Source of the DNA: Sulfurovum xiamenensis
GTDB taxonomy: Bacteria; Campylobacterota; Campylobacteria; Campylobacterales; Sulfurovaceae
Direction of reading: 5' to 3'
DNA: 64,000 nt
Assembly: GCF_030347995.1 (NCBI RefSeq)
Contig: NZ_JAQIBC010000001.1
Span: 248,001-312,000 of the forward strand
In this document: positions 8,890-17,399 of the stretch, in pieces
How positions within the stretch are numbered: the stretch's first letter is position 1
How the letters are laid out: every line of letters starts with the position of its first letter
Made by a program: the position numbers and the translations under genes
Notes under the pieces: generated by a model
Database searches by the model: none
What the model was told of the DNA's origin: nothing
The model's input: the letters and a program-made list of their open reading frames with translations, nothing else

Positions 8890-10821
8890 ATGGCAAATCG
8901 TCTTAAAAATGAGCACTCCCCTTACTTACAGCAACATGCTGATAATCCTGTAGACTGGTACCCTTGGGGAGAAGAAGCCTTTGAAAAAGCACGAAAAGAA
9001 AACAAGGCGATCTTTCTTTCCATAGGGTACAGTTCTTGTCACTGGTGCCATGTGATGGAAGATGAATCTTTTAAAGATGAAGCGACTGCGAAGATACTGA
9101 ATAAACACTTTGTTGCAGTCAAAGTAGACAGGGAAGAGCGTCCAGATATAGACAAACATTTTCAGGAAGTTTACCAGCTGATGAACCAGCGTCCGGGGGG
9201 CTGGCCTACGTCCATCTTTCTCACACAAGAACGAAAGCCTTTTTACTCTGCTACCTATATACCTGATGAGCCACGTTATGGGATGATGAGCTTTTCAAGC
9301 CTACTCGAAGTCATCGCTGACAAATACAGCAAAGAAAAAGCTCTGCTTACCGAAAAAGCCGATGAGATACTCCGTTTTCTCAATCCTAAAGAAGATAGAA
9401 TACAGGCTACAAAATTGGACCTCAGCATCATAGGAAGGGTTTCAGACCAGGCCAAACAACTCTTTGATAATACAAACGGCGGCTTTAACAAAGCGCCTAA
9501 ATTCCCTCAAGCCTCGATGCTTGATCTACTCTTAGACCTCTACCGTATCACAGAAGATAAAGAGACACGTGACATGGCACTACACTCACTCACCTGTATG
9601 GCAAAAGGTGGATTGAGAGATCTTGTGGAGGGTGGTTTTTGCCGTTACTCTACCGATAATGAATGGCTCGTACCTCATTTTGAAAAGATGACATATGACA
9701 ATGCCCTGCTGGCAGAAGTCTACCTCAAAGCCTATCATGTAAGTGGAAAGGATTTTTACAGATCTGTTGCTTTTGAAACGATAGATTTTATGATAGAAAA
9801 AATGAGTGAGGATGGTCTTTTCTACTCTGCCTCTGATGCCGATACGGAAGGAGAAGAAGGCAAATACTTTGTCTATACCTATGAAAAAGCGTTAAAGTCT
9901 TTTGATAAAGCAGGTATCCCTAAGGAGGAGCACGCTGCTCTTGCCGAGGCACTGCATATCACAAAAGAAGGAAACTTTGAAGGTAAAAACATTGTACGTA
10001 TAGAGGATCCCACACATAACGATATCCCTTACTATGATGAAGCGATACAGGCACTTAGAAAACGTAGAGAAAAGCGTACTCACCCTTTCATAGATAAAAA
10101 AGTCCTTGTTTCATGGAATGCTATGATGATCAAAACGCTCTTCAAAGCCTCTCGTGCAGATAATGCTTATCTAAAACCAGCGCTCAGATCCCTGGATGCA
10201 TTACTGAAGAGTATGTACATCAATTCTGAACTCTTTCACTCTACACTGATGGGTAAAAAACCAAAGATCAAAGCATTTTTGGAAGATTATGCCTATCTTG
10301 CAGAAACGCTTATTGAAGCCTATGAAAGTACACTTGATGAAACCTATCTTATGACGGCAACCAAACTGACGAACAGTGCCATTGAAAAATACTTTGTCCA
10401 GGGAAAATGGAAGTTCTCACGCGGAGAGTTTGAAACCAATGCGGACATCTATGACAGCTCCTATCCCTCTTCCGTTGCTACCATGCTCTCCGTGCTTTAC
10501 AGCATCTCTTCTTTGGTAGATGTCGTCTATAAAAAGTTTGTCTTTAAAACACTCGAGATCTACTCTTATGATATCATGCGCCAACCTATCTCTACTCCAC
10601 GTATGAGCCGTATGGTGATCCGTTATCTCAAAGATGATGTCATTATCAAAGCAAAAGAGGATGTCCTGAAAAAACATATAAAAGAGCTAGATACCCTCCC
10701 TCATCCTTTCTCTCTCTTGAAAAATGACACCAATGACGGTTTTATGCTGTGTAATTCCAACAGCTGTTTTGGGCATGAAAAAGATTTTAAAGGCATCATA
10801 GAAATTTTAGAGAAACGTTAA
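8890..10821 (+). CDS. YyaL/Spermatogenesis-associated-protein-20-like protein with N-terminal thioredoxin fold
   Basis: A 643-residue protein. Residues 1-160 form a thioredoxin-like domain opening with [19 protein letters not shown] and carrying the active-site pair C50-H-W-C53 followed by HVME. The rest is an (alpha/alpha)6-barrel-like region with signature pieces [31 protein letters not shown] and [18 protein letters not shown]. The family is widespread (YyaL, SSP411) but its reaction is not established; a sugar epimerase/isomerase-like fold has been noted. No signal peptide. Its stop overlaps the apbE start (TAATG), so the two are translationally coupled. Confidence 0.85.
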   Translation: MANRLKNEHSPYLQQHADNPVDWYPWGEEAFEKARKENKAIFLSIGYSSCHWCHVMEDESFKDEATAKILNKHFVAVKVDREERPDIDKHFQEVYQLMNQRPGGWPTSIFLTQERKPFYSATYIPDEPRYGMMSFSSLLEVIADKYSKEKALLTEKADEILRFLNPKEDRIQATKLDLSIIGRVSDQAKQLFDNTNGGFNKAPKFPQASMLDLLLDLYRITEDKETRDMALHSLTCMAKGGLRDLVEGGFCRYSTDNEWLVPHFEKMTYDNALLAEVYLKAYHVSGKDFYRSVAFETIDFMIEKMSEDGLFYSASDADTEGEEGKYFVYTYEKALKSFDKAGIPKEEHAALAEALHITKEGNFEGKNIVRIEDPTHNDIPYYDEAIQALRKRREKRTHPFIDKKVLVSWNAMMIKTLFKASRADNAYLKPALRSLDALLKSMYINSELFHSTLMGKKPKIKAFLEDYAYLAETLIEAYESTLDETYLMTATKLTNSAIEKYFVQGKWKFSRGEFETNADIYDSSYPSSVATMLSVLYSISSLVDVVYKKFVFKTLEIYSYDIMRQPISTPRMSRMVIRYLKDDVIIKAKEDVLKKHIKELDTLPHPFSLLKNDTNDGFMLCNSNSCFGHEKDFKGIIEILEKR

Positions 10822-11867
10822 TGCGCAGTCTCTTTGTTCTTTTATTTCCTCTGTTTATACTTGCACAAGAGGAACTGCAAACACGTACACAAGTACTTAT
10901 GGGTACTTTTGTAAGCATTTCATTACCACCAAAATACAATCAGGAGATCACCCGATCATTTGAACTGCTCAAACGTATAGAAAATTCCCTCTCTACCTAT
11001 GATGAGACTGCTGTACTGGCAAACTTGAACAAGGACCATCATGTAAAGTATGATCCTTATCTGGCTGAAGCCCTTACACTTTCAAGAGATTATTATGAAC
11101 AAACTAATGGTTATTTTGATATTACAATTGGATCGATCTCCAAAAAACTCTATCATTTTGGCGAAGAAAAAACCTATTCACCCTCCAGACAAGCATTGCA
11201 AAGTGCGCATCTGGATATCCACGGTATCCAGATAGATAACAAGCAGATCATCACAGATAAAAACATCACCATAGACTTGGGTGGTATGGGGAAAGGCTAT
11301 GGTGCAGATAAGCTTTCCCAATACCTTAACGAAAAAAATATTACAAAAGGGACCATCGCTCTGAGCGGAGATATCAGATGTTTGGATCGTTGTGAGGTTT
11401 ATCTTCAGTCACCCTACTCTGAACAGACATTTGCCAAAATCCAAAGTAAAAACCCTCAGCTCTCCATTTCTACAAGCGGGACCTACAGGAGATTTGCCAC
11501 CACACAATCAGAACATCACCTCATCAATCCAAAAACAGCTTCACAGGGCCGTGAATTTGTGTCCGTATCACTTTTTACCACTGCAAACAATGCAAAGATC
11601 GATGCCTATGCCACAGCACTTTCTGTCATGTCCAGAACAGAAGCATTGGCATTTTTAAAAAAAAATAAAGAGATTGGTTTTGTACTGGTAGATAAAGAAG
11701 GAAAGATACTTTATGGAAATTTAACCAATCTCCTTGACATAGAGTGGTTAGATTATAAGGAAAACCCGACCAGTCCAAGTATAAGTAAAAATAACAGTAC
11801 AAAACCTGAAAGTGCTACGAGTTTGATCCATCCCGATACCACAAGTCCAAAGGCAATGGCAAAATAA
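10821..11867 (+). CDS. apbE: exported FAD:protein FMN transferase ApbE
   Basis: ApbE attaches FMN from FAD covalently to Thr or Ser of exported flavoproteins. The protein has a signal peptide (RSLFVLLFPLFILA), then the family motifs VLMGTFVSISLP, DLGGMGKGYGADKL, STSGTYRRF, HHLINPKT and IDAYATALSVM. Its likely client, an FMN-binding protein, is encoded on the opposite strand 0.8 kb away. Homology appears to end near WLDYK, about residue 313. The last ~35 residues (Ser/Thr/Pro-rich) run antisense through the convergent membrane gene and look like read-through rather than family sequence. It may share a promoter with the YyaL-like gene. Confidence 0.92.
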   Translation: MRSLFVLLFPLFILAQEELQTRTQVLMGTFVSISLPPKYNQEITRSFELLKRIENSLSTYDETAVLANLNKDHHVKYDPYLAEALTLSRDYYEQTNGYFDITIGSISKKLYHFGEEKTYSPSRQALQSAHLDIHGIQIDNKQIITDKNITIDLGGMGKGYGADKLSQYLNEKNITKGTIALSGDIRCLDRCEVYLQSPYSEQTFAKIQSKNPQLSISTSGTYRRFATTQSEHHLINPKTASQGREFVSVSLFTTANNAKIDAYATALSVMSRTEALAFLKKNKEIGFVLVDKEGKILYGNLTNLLDIEWLDYKENPTSPSISKNNSTKPESATSLIHPDTTSPKAMAK

Positions 11868-12196
11868 GAAAAGATATCAAACAATGCAAAAACAAAGAGA
11901 AACATTGCCACGATCAAAGACAATTTTTGTGAAAATTTGGTACTGAATAACATAAAATGTGCTGTGACAAAGATCAGTGTTCCTATAGCAAAAAGATGCG
12001 GCGTAGCTACTTCTATCAGACCTTCTACACTCTTTTCTACAGGAGATGCTATGATATTTTTCAGTGTACTTATCACAGTGTCACTGCACTCTAAGCCCTG
12101 AGAAAGTAAAAAAAGCCATATTCCGCTCATTAAGATCAAAAGAACATAAATGAGCATATATCTGATAGGAAGACTATAGAGTGCTATATTTTTCAT
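11753..12196 (-). CDS. four-helix membrane protein of the FMN-binding operon (second)
   Basis: A 147-residue protein with about four predicted membrane helices and a conserved-looking HLFAIGTLIFVTAHFMLF stretch whose two His could bind haem. I recognise no family. The start at 12196 is set by a 4-base ATGA overlap with the gene before it; a longer frame to 12364 would be antisense-like and Cys-rich. It is the last gene of the porin / FMN-binding operon, so it probably belongs to the same membrane redox unit. Its 3' 115 bp overlap the end of convergent apbE. Confidence 0.6.
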   Translation of the reverse strand: MKNIALYSLPIRYMLIYVLLILMSGIWLFLLSQGLECSDTVISTLKNIIASPVEKSVEGLIEVATPHLFAIGTLIFVTAHFMLFSTKFSQKLSLIVAMFLFVFALFDIFSYFAIAFGLVVSGWIKLVALSGFVLLFLLILGLVGFSL

Positions 12197-12666
12197 TTGA
12201 ACAAGAGTTTCTTTAAAATGATAATAGCAACTATAGAAGCCAGCACATGCCATAGTACAAAACTGATCAACCACATAGCAGTAAATGACGGACTGACAAA
12301 ATAGGCAAGTAACAATGTCATAGGTGCTAACATTCCCATGATAAAGAGAAGATGTACAACCCATTTTGTCATCACTTTATCCGAATAAAGACGAATATAG
12401 ATAGAGGAAAGTATTAAGAGTGCAAAGAGTGTCATAAACAGATCAATATGCACTTGAAGCAGCAGTGAATCTATCAGTATTGGTTCTACAAAGTTCTCTA
12501 CATCCCCAAAAAGTGTCACTGAAGCACTATCGATATCCAAACCGATAACATACGCGTGAAGCACTGCATCAAATCCAAGATAGAGAAATATCGCAAATAC
12601 AACACTGCCCATCAGATAACTGAGTAAGGTAGAGTGTGCCAGATCTTTTGTCACTAAAAATTTCAT
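12193..12666 (-). CDS. four-helix membrane protein of the FMN-binding operon (first)
   Basis: A 157-residue protein with about four predicted helices. His residues lie at or near helices: LHAYVIG, LQVHIDLFMTLF, VVHLLFIMG and FVLWHVLAS. The general plan, and an H-[IL]-[DF]-[LF] stretch, resemble the following gene, so the two could be diverged paralogues forming a heterodimer. I infer, without proof, a quinol- or haem-linked electron carrier passing electrons to the FMN-binding protein encoded just upstream (6 bp gap). No named family is recognised. Confidence 0.6.
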   Translation of the reverse strand: MKFLVTKDLAHSTLLSYLMGSVVFAIFLYLGFDAVLHAYVIGLDIDSASVTLFGDVENFVEPILIDSLLLQVHIDLFMTLFALLILSSIYIRLYSDKVMTKWVVHLLFIMGMLAPMTLLLAYFVSPSFTAMWLISFVLWHVLASIVAIIILKKLLFK

Positions 12667-12672
12667 AATCGA

Positions 12673-13200
12673 TTACTTCAAAACAATTTCATAAATGGCT
12701 CTGGCTACTCTTGCACCTTCTGTGATCGACCTAGCAGAAAGAGTGGAACCACTGATCGTAGGGATATCTTTTCCTACGGTCAGTGTTGCCGACGCATCTC
12801 TATTCTGCAGTTGGCCCATCCATGTTTTGTTCGGTATGTACTCCGGTGGTTCGCCAAATGCCATAATTTCCGTAAATTTCAAGGTACCGCAGTTATCAAA
12901 TGCATAGAGTACTGTGGCCTTCTTTCCTCTTACTTTTCTTGCTATCAATACCGCATATCCTAATCTTTCAGTTTGACTTTTAATATCGTAATAACGGTAA
13001 ATTTTAGTTCTCACAGCTGCTTTCGCTCTGGACTGTACCTGAGAAAACTGTTTTTTTGTCAGTATAATCTGTTTTGGATCTATGGTAGTCACATCGGTAA
13101 ATGAAGATTTGATCACATCATCTACAGACGCTTTGCTACCGGCAACACTGCTTTGGGACAGCAGTGTCCCGAGTAGCAGTGTAAACAAGATTTTTTTCAT
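12673..13200 (-). CDS. exported FMN-binding-domain protein
   Basis: A 175-residue protein with a signal peptide (KKILFTLLLGTLLSQSSVA) and an FMN_bind domain as in NqrC/RnfG. The flavinylation motif is D145-IPTI-S150-G-S-T153, followed by LSAR; Thr153 is the expected residue for covalent FMN, the substrate type of ApbE. A Cys at residue 104 (FDNCGTL) is unexplained. It sits between a porin gene and two small membrane proteins on one transcript, with exported ApbE encoded opposite. This suggests a periplasmic flavin electron carrier. The motif and neighbour are seen; the electron path is inferred. Confidence 0.8.
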   Translation of the reverse strand: MKKILFTLLLGTLLSQSSVAGSKASVDDVIKSSFTDVTTIDPKQIILTKKQFSQVQSRAKAAVRTKIYRYYDIKSQTERLGYAVLIARKVRGKKATVLYAFDNCGTLKFTEIMAFGEPPEYIPNKTWMGQLQNRDASATLTVGKDIPTISGSTLSARSITEGARVARAIYEIVLK

Positions 13201-13214
13201 TGTGTATCCACGTA

Positions 13215-14471
13215 TTAAAATATAAAGCCTAGACCGAAAGAAAATGTATTAGTATCTACATTATTCACTTCTTTCATCGCGTAGTCAGCTTTCAAGACCA
13301 CCTGATCTGCAGGGAAGAAATTTAAACCGATTGTAACAATTTCTGTCTGAAATGTATCTTCATTTGATCCATTCACTGTCTTTTCTACAGGGTTAAAGTC
13401 TTGATACTGTGCAAAAACCGGTAATTTATAATCAAGTCCTACTAACGAAGAGACATCATAAGATGCATTCACATAATAACCACTTGCTTTTTCAACTGCA
13501 TTACCACTTAACTTCTCTGCACCATCCAAGTTTGTCTGTGTGTAAAGCCCGTACATTGAGAATGGACCGTTATCATAGCTTGCATGGATATCAAACATTG
13601 TAGTGGTGAGTCCAGATACATCCTGAATTGGATCAGTTGCTTTTGGATCTTTAAGGTTTGAACCTTCGCCATAATATACAGAAGCACCAACCATCAGTCC
13701 ATTGATACCAGTATAATCCACTCGTCCTACAAATGCAGGTTCAAAAGATGCATCCTTACTCGCACCGAGTCTACCTTCTCTTATCCATTTACTCTGAGTA
13801 TCATCGCCTCTTGTATATTCACTGTTTAGATTCAATGCATTGATCATACCCACTGTATAGTCAATATCTGCACTGTCGAATCTACCATAGACCAATGCTC
13901 CATTTTCATGCCAAGTACTTGGAAGAAGGTGTTTTTCAATATCTGGTCTTTGTACTGTGTTGAAGAGTGTCGGTTCATGTCTGAGGTTTACCAGCCCCAT
14001 TGGTGTAAGTACATGCCCGAGTCTTAAGTTAGCTTGCTCACTAAGTAAGAAGTCAAGATAGAAAAACTCTACAACTACTTTACCACCATTTCCAGCATCA
14101 GCACCATGCTCAAACTCTATCTCTGTGTTCAGTACGATCCAGTCATTGAATTTGTATCCAAAATAGGTAATGAATCTATAGACATCTGCAAAATCATCTC
14201 CATTATCAGGATTTGCATAGAACATCTCGCCATATCCACCTATAGAGAGTGGGTTTTTAGAGAAATAGACTTTAGAAGCTGCTGGTCCCATACCGCTGTA
14301 TGATTTTTGTGTGTCTACCAGTGTAAAACCACCTGTTTGTGTAGCAAGTACCTCTTCTGTAAGTACTGTGTTCTGTTCTTCTAATGCTGTCACTCTCTCC
14401 TCTAGTGATGCTGCTTGAACTCCTGTTGCCAATATAGCTGCTAGGCTTAATGCCGTAGTTACTCTTTTCAT
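13215..14471 (-). CDS. outer-membrane porin, Fur-controlled operon head
   Basis: A 418-residue protein with a signal peptide (KRVTTALSLAAILATGVQA), a short coiled coil (ASLEERVTALEEQNTVLTEE) and a beta-barrel ending in NTFSFGLGFIF, a proper C-terminal beta-signal. It resembles phosphate-porin-like (OprP/OprO-type) or carbohydrate-porin-like barrels of Campylobacterota; substrate unknown. The N-terminal coiled coil may hold it to peptidoglycan as a trimer. AGGGAA precedes the ATG. Two Fur-box-like palindromes in its leader suggest derepression on iron starvation. It lies 14 bp before the FMN-binding gene. Confidence 0.78.
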   Translation of the reverse strand: MKRVTTALSLAAILATGVQAASLEERVTALEEQNTVLTEEVLATQTGGFTLVDTQKSYSGMGPAASKVYFSKNPLSIGGYGEMFYANPDNGDDFADVYRFITYFGYKFNDWIVLNTEIEFEHGADAGNGGKVVVEFFYLDFLLSEQANLRLGHVLTPMGLVNLRHEPTLFNTVQRPDIEKHLLPSTWHENGALVYGRFDSADIDYTVGMINALNLNSEYTRGDDTQSKWIREGRLGASKDASFEPAFVGRVDYTGINGLMVGASVYYGEGSNLKDPKATDPIQDVSGLTTTMFDIHASYDNGPFSMYGLYTQTNLDGAEKLSGNAVEKASGYYVNASYDVSSLVGLDYKLPVFAQYQDFNPVEKTVNGSNEDTFQTEIVTIGLNFFPADQVVLKADYAMKEVNNVDTNTFSFGLGFIF

Positions 14472-14502
14472 TTGTATTCCCTTTTCTTTTTTTCATTTAA
14501 AT

Positions 14503-14517
14503 TGATAATTATTATCT
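14503..14517 (-). promoter_or_regulatory. Fur box, proximal
   Basis: TGATAATTATTATCT matches the 7-1-7 Fur consensus TGATAATNATTATCA at 13 of 14 defined positions, with GATAAT/ATTATC arms perfectly palindromic. It lies 32 bp before the porin start codon and overlaps the likely -10 region of the leftward promoter. That is a repressor position. Confidence 0.7.
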
Positions 14518-14571
14518 AAATTATTACCTAGGCGGAAATTTATCAAAAGAATTCTTAAGAGTTTATTAAAT

Positions 14572-14586
14572 TGATAACAATTATTA
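14572..14586 (-). promoter_or_regulatory. Fur box, distal (weaker)
   Basis: TGATAACAATTATTA matches the 7-1-7 Fur consensus at 12 of 14 defined positions. It lies 69 bp upstream of the proximal box, near or upstream of the -35 region. Two boxes in tandem would strengthen iron-dependent repression of the porin operon. Confidence 0.5.
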
Positions 14587-14797
14587 AAATAAAAACAAAA
14601 AAATACTTTTGAATCATTTTCACCATTTCCTGTACCGTAGTTACAAATCAATATCATGTTGAAAATGAAAATATACCGCAAAATCTTTGTAGAGAGGTAA
14701 GATTACATATTCTATGCTACAAAGATACAACATGCGTTACACACTTACTCCCCACCACTATGTCATAATGGCATTATCATCATTAAAGGAGTCGATC

Positions 14798-14995
14798 ATG
14801 ACATGCAATATAGGAAAAGTAGATAGAATCATTAGGATTGTACTGGGTGTAGCACTACTGGGTTGGGGTATCATGAATAGCAATATCATTGCTGATGTGG
14901 TTGGAGGCGTACTTCTCTTTACTGCGATCATCGGATGGTGTCCACCCTATGCCCTGTTTGGGATCAATACTGGATGTAAACCGAAGAAAGATTAA
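14798..14995 (+). CDS. DUF2892 (YgaP-like) inner-membrane protein
   Basis: A 65-residue protein with two predicted helices and the family signature CNIGKVDRIIRIVLG, then FTAIIGWCPPYALFG. DUF2892 is the membrane segment found alone or fused to rhodanese domains in YgaP; its own role is unclear. The ATG at 14798 is chosen because AAAGGAG lies 6 nt before it. A longer open frame to 14714 has no ribosome site and would add unrelated residues. It appears to be a single-gene unit. Confidence 0.8.
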   Translation: MTCNIGKVDRIIRIVLGVALLGWGIMNSNIIADVVGGVLLFTAIIGWCPPYALFGINTGCKPKKD

Positions 14996-15087
14996 GTTTT
15001 AAACCCTGAACTGTGAGACTTGAAACCATAGGATACAATTTTACATTTCTATCGAAGAAAATATACTTTTATGGCATATAATAATCT

Positions 15088-15102
15088 TATAATAGATATA
15101 AT
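15088..15102 (+). promoter_or_regulatory. overlapping -10 boxes just before the DUF1538 gene
   Basis: Two TATAAT hexamers occur, 15088-15093 and 15097-15102. The second ends 8 nt before the ATG at 15111, so transcription from it would start at or next to the start codon. No Shine-Dalgarno sequence is present, in keeping with a leaderless or near-leaderless mRNA. Confidence 0.5.
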
Positions 15103-15110
15103 TTCTTTCT

Positions 15111-16646
15111 ATGAAAGAAAGTTTAAATATATTTTACGGAGATCTAAAAAATTCTTTTAAAGATCTCCTTCCCATTATCATTGTCGTGGCGCTGTTTCAA
15201 GGTATTATCATCCGAACTGTGCCTGATAATCTCACTTCGATCATCATAGGTCTTACAATCGTCGCTGTAGGATTGGCGCTTTTTATCCGTGGTCTTGAAC
15301 TGGGTATCTTCCCTATAGGTGAAGGATTGGCCATAGACTTTGCTAAAAAAGGCTCGGTCTTTTGGCTATTGCTTTTTGCTTTTACCATAGGATTTTCAAC
15401 CACTGTCGCAGAGCCTGCACTTATCGCTATTGCAGATAAGGCTGCACTGATATCTAATGGTCTGGTAGATGCATTCTGGCTCCGTATGACCGTGGCGCTC
15501 TCTGTAGGTTTTGCCATTGCATTGGGGACACTTCGTATCTTATTGGGTCATCCTATCGCCTACTATATCATTACAGGGTACATCTTGGTCGTACTCGTAA
15601 CATTTTTTGCGCCTAAAGAGATCATAGGACTGGCATATGACAGTGGAGGAGTCACCACTTCTACGGTCACAGTGCCACTGGTTGCTGCACTGGGAATCGG
15701 TTTGTCTTCAAGTATCAAAGGCCGTAACCCTGCCATAGACGGTTTTGGTCTCATCGCTTTTGCATCTCTGACACCTATGATATTTGTACAGATTTACGGC
15801 ATTATTGTCTATAGTTTAGGAGAGACAAGCAGCGCAGCACCCGTTGTTTCAGAAGTAGTTGAAACTGTAAGGTCTGCAGCAACTGCATATACATTTTCTG
15901 CAATGGATACCTTTATGGAACTTCTGGGTGTGATCAAGGATGTTGCCCCTATTCTCATAGTCATATTCTTTTTTCAGTATCTCATTATCAAAAAACCTGT
16001 AGCACACTTACATAAAATAGCTACTGGTATCATTATGGTGATCCTGGGACTGTATGCATTCATCGTAGGACTTGAAATGGGGCTTTTCCCTATAGGAGAG
16101 ACGATTGCCTTTCAGCTCACAGATATGGGCAACAACCTGCTTATTTATCTGTTTGCATTTCTCATAGGTTTCTCTACAACGATGGCAGAACCTGCTCTTT
16201 TGGCTATAGCAATCAAAGCAGAAGAGATAAGTGAAGGGAAAATTAAACAAAATATACTTAGAATGATAGTCGCATTTGGTGTAGCTATTGGGATTGGTTT
16301 AGGCTCATACCGTATCGTTGCCGGTGATCCGATACATTACTATATAATTGTAGGCTATATCTTTGTTATTATATTTACCTATTTCGCACCAAATTACATT
16401 ATACCTATTGCCTATGACAGTGGTGGGGTTACTACTTCAACGGTCACTGTACCATTGGTGGCAGCACTGGGCTTGGGATTGGCAGAGAACATAGAGGGAC
16501 GTAATCCATTGATAGATGGATTTGGTCTCATTGCCTTTGCCTCCCTGTTTCCAATGCTTACTGTGATGGGGTATGGTATTCATGCAGAGTATTATAAAAA
16601 GAGACAGAAGGTAGAACCATCCAATATTGAAGGAGAAGTATTATGA
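15111..16646 (+). CDS. tandem DUF1538 membrane transporter
   Basis: A 511-residue integral membrane protein made of two homologous halves. Each half has FPIGE, GFSTT[VM]AEPAL, and [20 protein letters not shown] followed by GRNP and [12 protein letters not shown]. This is DUF1538. Members encoded as separate halves (UmpA/UmpB) have been reported as Na+(K+, Li+)/H+ antiporters; here the halves are fused. It overlaps by ATGA with a PII-like gene, and a CBS gene follows, so its transport is probably regulated by ligand-sensing partners. The ATG has no ribosome site and lies close to a -10 box. The transported ion is not shown by sequence. Confidence 0.8.
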   Translation: MKESLNIFYGDLKNSFKDLLPIIIVVALFQGIIIRTVPDNLTSIIIGLTIVAVGLALFIRGLELGIFPIGEGLAIDFAKKGSVFWLLLFAFTIGFSTTVAEPALIAIADKAALISNGLVDAFWLRMTVALSVGFAIALGTLRILLGHPIAYYIITGYILVVLVTFFAPKEIIGLAYDSGGVTTSTVTVPLVAALGIGLSSSIKGRNPAIDGFGLIAFASLTPMIFVQIYGIIVYSLGETSSAAPVVSEVVETVRSAATAYTFSAMDTFMELLGVIKDVAPILIVIFFFQYLIIKKPVAHLHKIATGIIMVILGLYAFIVGLEMGLFPIGETIAFQLTDMGNNLLIYLFAFLIGFSTTMAEPALLAIAIKAEEISEGKIKQNILRMIVAFGVAIGIGLGSYRIVAGDPIHYYIIVGYIFVIIFTYFAPNYIIPIAYDSGGVTTSTVTVPLVAALGLGLAENIEGRNPLIDGFGLIAFASLFPMLTVMGYGIHAEYYKKRQKVEPSNIEGEVL

Positions 16647-16993
16647 AATTTACAGCACTGATCGTCATCATACAAGATAAAGATGAAGAAGCCGCTATCG
16701 AAGCTGCCAAGGGAGCAGGAGCAGGCTCTGTGACCATCCTACATGGAAAGAATATCGGGCTTGAAGAGAAAAAGGTATTCTTTGGTCTTACACTTGAAGA
16801 AAATGTCTCTGTGCTGCTTTTTGTCTTACCAAGAAAACTCTCACTGCAGGTCATGCGATTACTTCGTGAAAAGTTCGATCTGGACAACCCGGAAAACAGT
16901 GGCTTGGCATTTACGCTACCATTAACGCATGTTGCAGGTCTTGATACAAAAGAGTTACACAAATTTGAACATGATATCAAATCGATGATATAA
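16643..16993 (+). CDS. PII-like signalling protein
   Basis: A 116-residue protein of PII-like fold, with the N-terminal strand [21 protein letters not shown] and [12 protein letters not shown], like the GARGATI segment of PII proteins. The T-loop tyrosine region of GlnB is not evident, so a ligand other than the GlnB set is likely. It begins inside the DUF1538 stop codon (ATGA) and ends 11 bp before the CBS gene. Proteins of this kind often bind a nucleotide or small molecule and gate a neighbouring transporter; that role here is inference. Confidence 0.65.
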   Translation: MKFTALIVIIQDKDEEAAIEAAKGAGAGSVTILHGKNIGLEEKKVFFGLTLEENVSVLLFVLPRKLSLQVMRLLREKFDLDNPENSGLAFTLPLTHVAGLDTKELHKFEHDIKSMI

Positions 16994-17004
16994 AGGAGAA
17001 ATAG

Positions 17005-17397
17005 ATGTTAGTAGAAAATGTAATGACACCTAAAAAAAAATTGATAGTGATCTCACCGATGTCTACAGTAAGAGAAGCACTAAAGTTAATGAAAGAACAT
17101 AAAGTACGCTCTGTTATTGTAGATAAAAACACAGAAGATGGTGCCTATGGTCTTTTGACCTTTAAAAATATTTTACAAAGTATTGTTGCAGAAGATGGTG
17201 ACATAGATCTGCTGAATGTCTATGACATCGCTACAACGCCGGCCTTCTCTGTCTCTGCAAAACTGGATGTAAAATATGCGGCAAGAATGATGGTACAAAA
17301 CAGTATTAAACGTTTACTCGTCATTGATAATAATGAACTTTACGGTATCCTCACCATGACCGATATCATTGGTATCCTTATGGACAGCGTAGAATAA
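17005..17397 (+). CDS. CBS-pair domain protein
   Basis: A 130-residue protein that is essentially one CBS pair (Bateman module): ENVMTPKKKLIVISPMSTV, GLLTFKNILQ, then the second repeat with LLVIDNNELYGILTMTDIIG. CBS pairs usually bind adenine nucleotides. It follows the PII-like gene with an AAAGGAG ribosome site and completes a transporter / PII-like / CBS cassette. It ends 2 bp from the convergent sensor kinase gene. Confidence 0.8.
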   Translation: MLVENVMTPKKKLIVISPMSTVREALKLMKEHKVRSVIVDKNTEDGAYGLLTFKNILQSIVAEDGDIDLLNVYDIATTPAFSVSAKLDVKYAARMMVQNSIKRLLVIDNNELYGILTMTDIIGILMDSVE

Positions 17398-17399
17398 CT

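Noticed and set aside
12199..12364. N-terminal extension of the second four-helix membrane protein
   Set aside because: It lies inside the preceding gene in another frame, is Cys/Tyr-rich and unlike a membrane protein start; the ATGA overlap at 12193-12196 explains the true start.
14765..14777. Palindrome ATAATGGCATTAT before the DUF2892 gene, considered as a third Fur box
   Set aside because: The half-sites are spaced by three bases (17-bp site) instead of the 7-1-7 arrangement, so it does not fit Fur.
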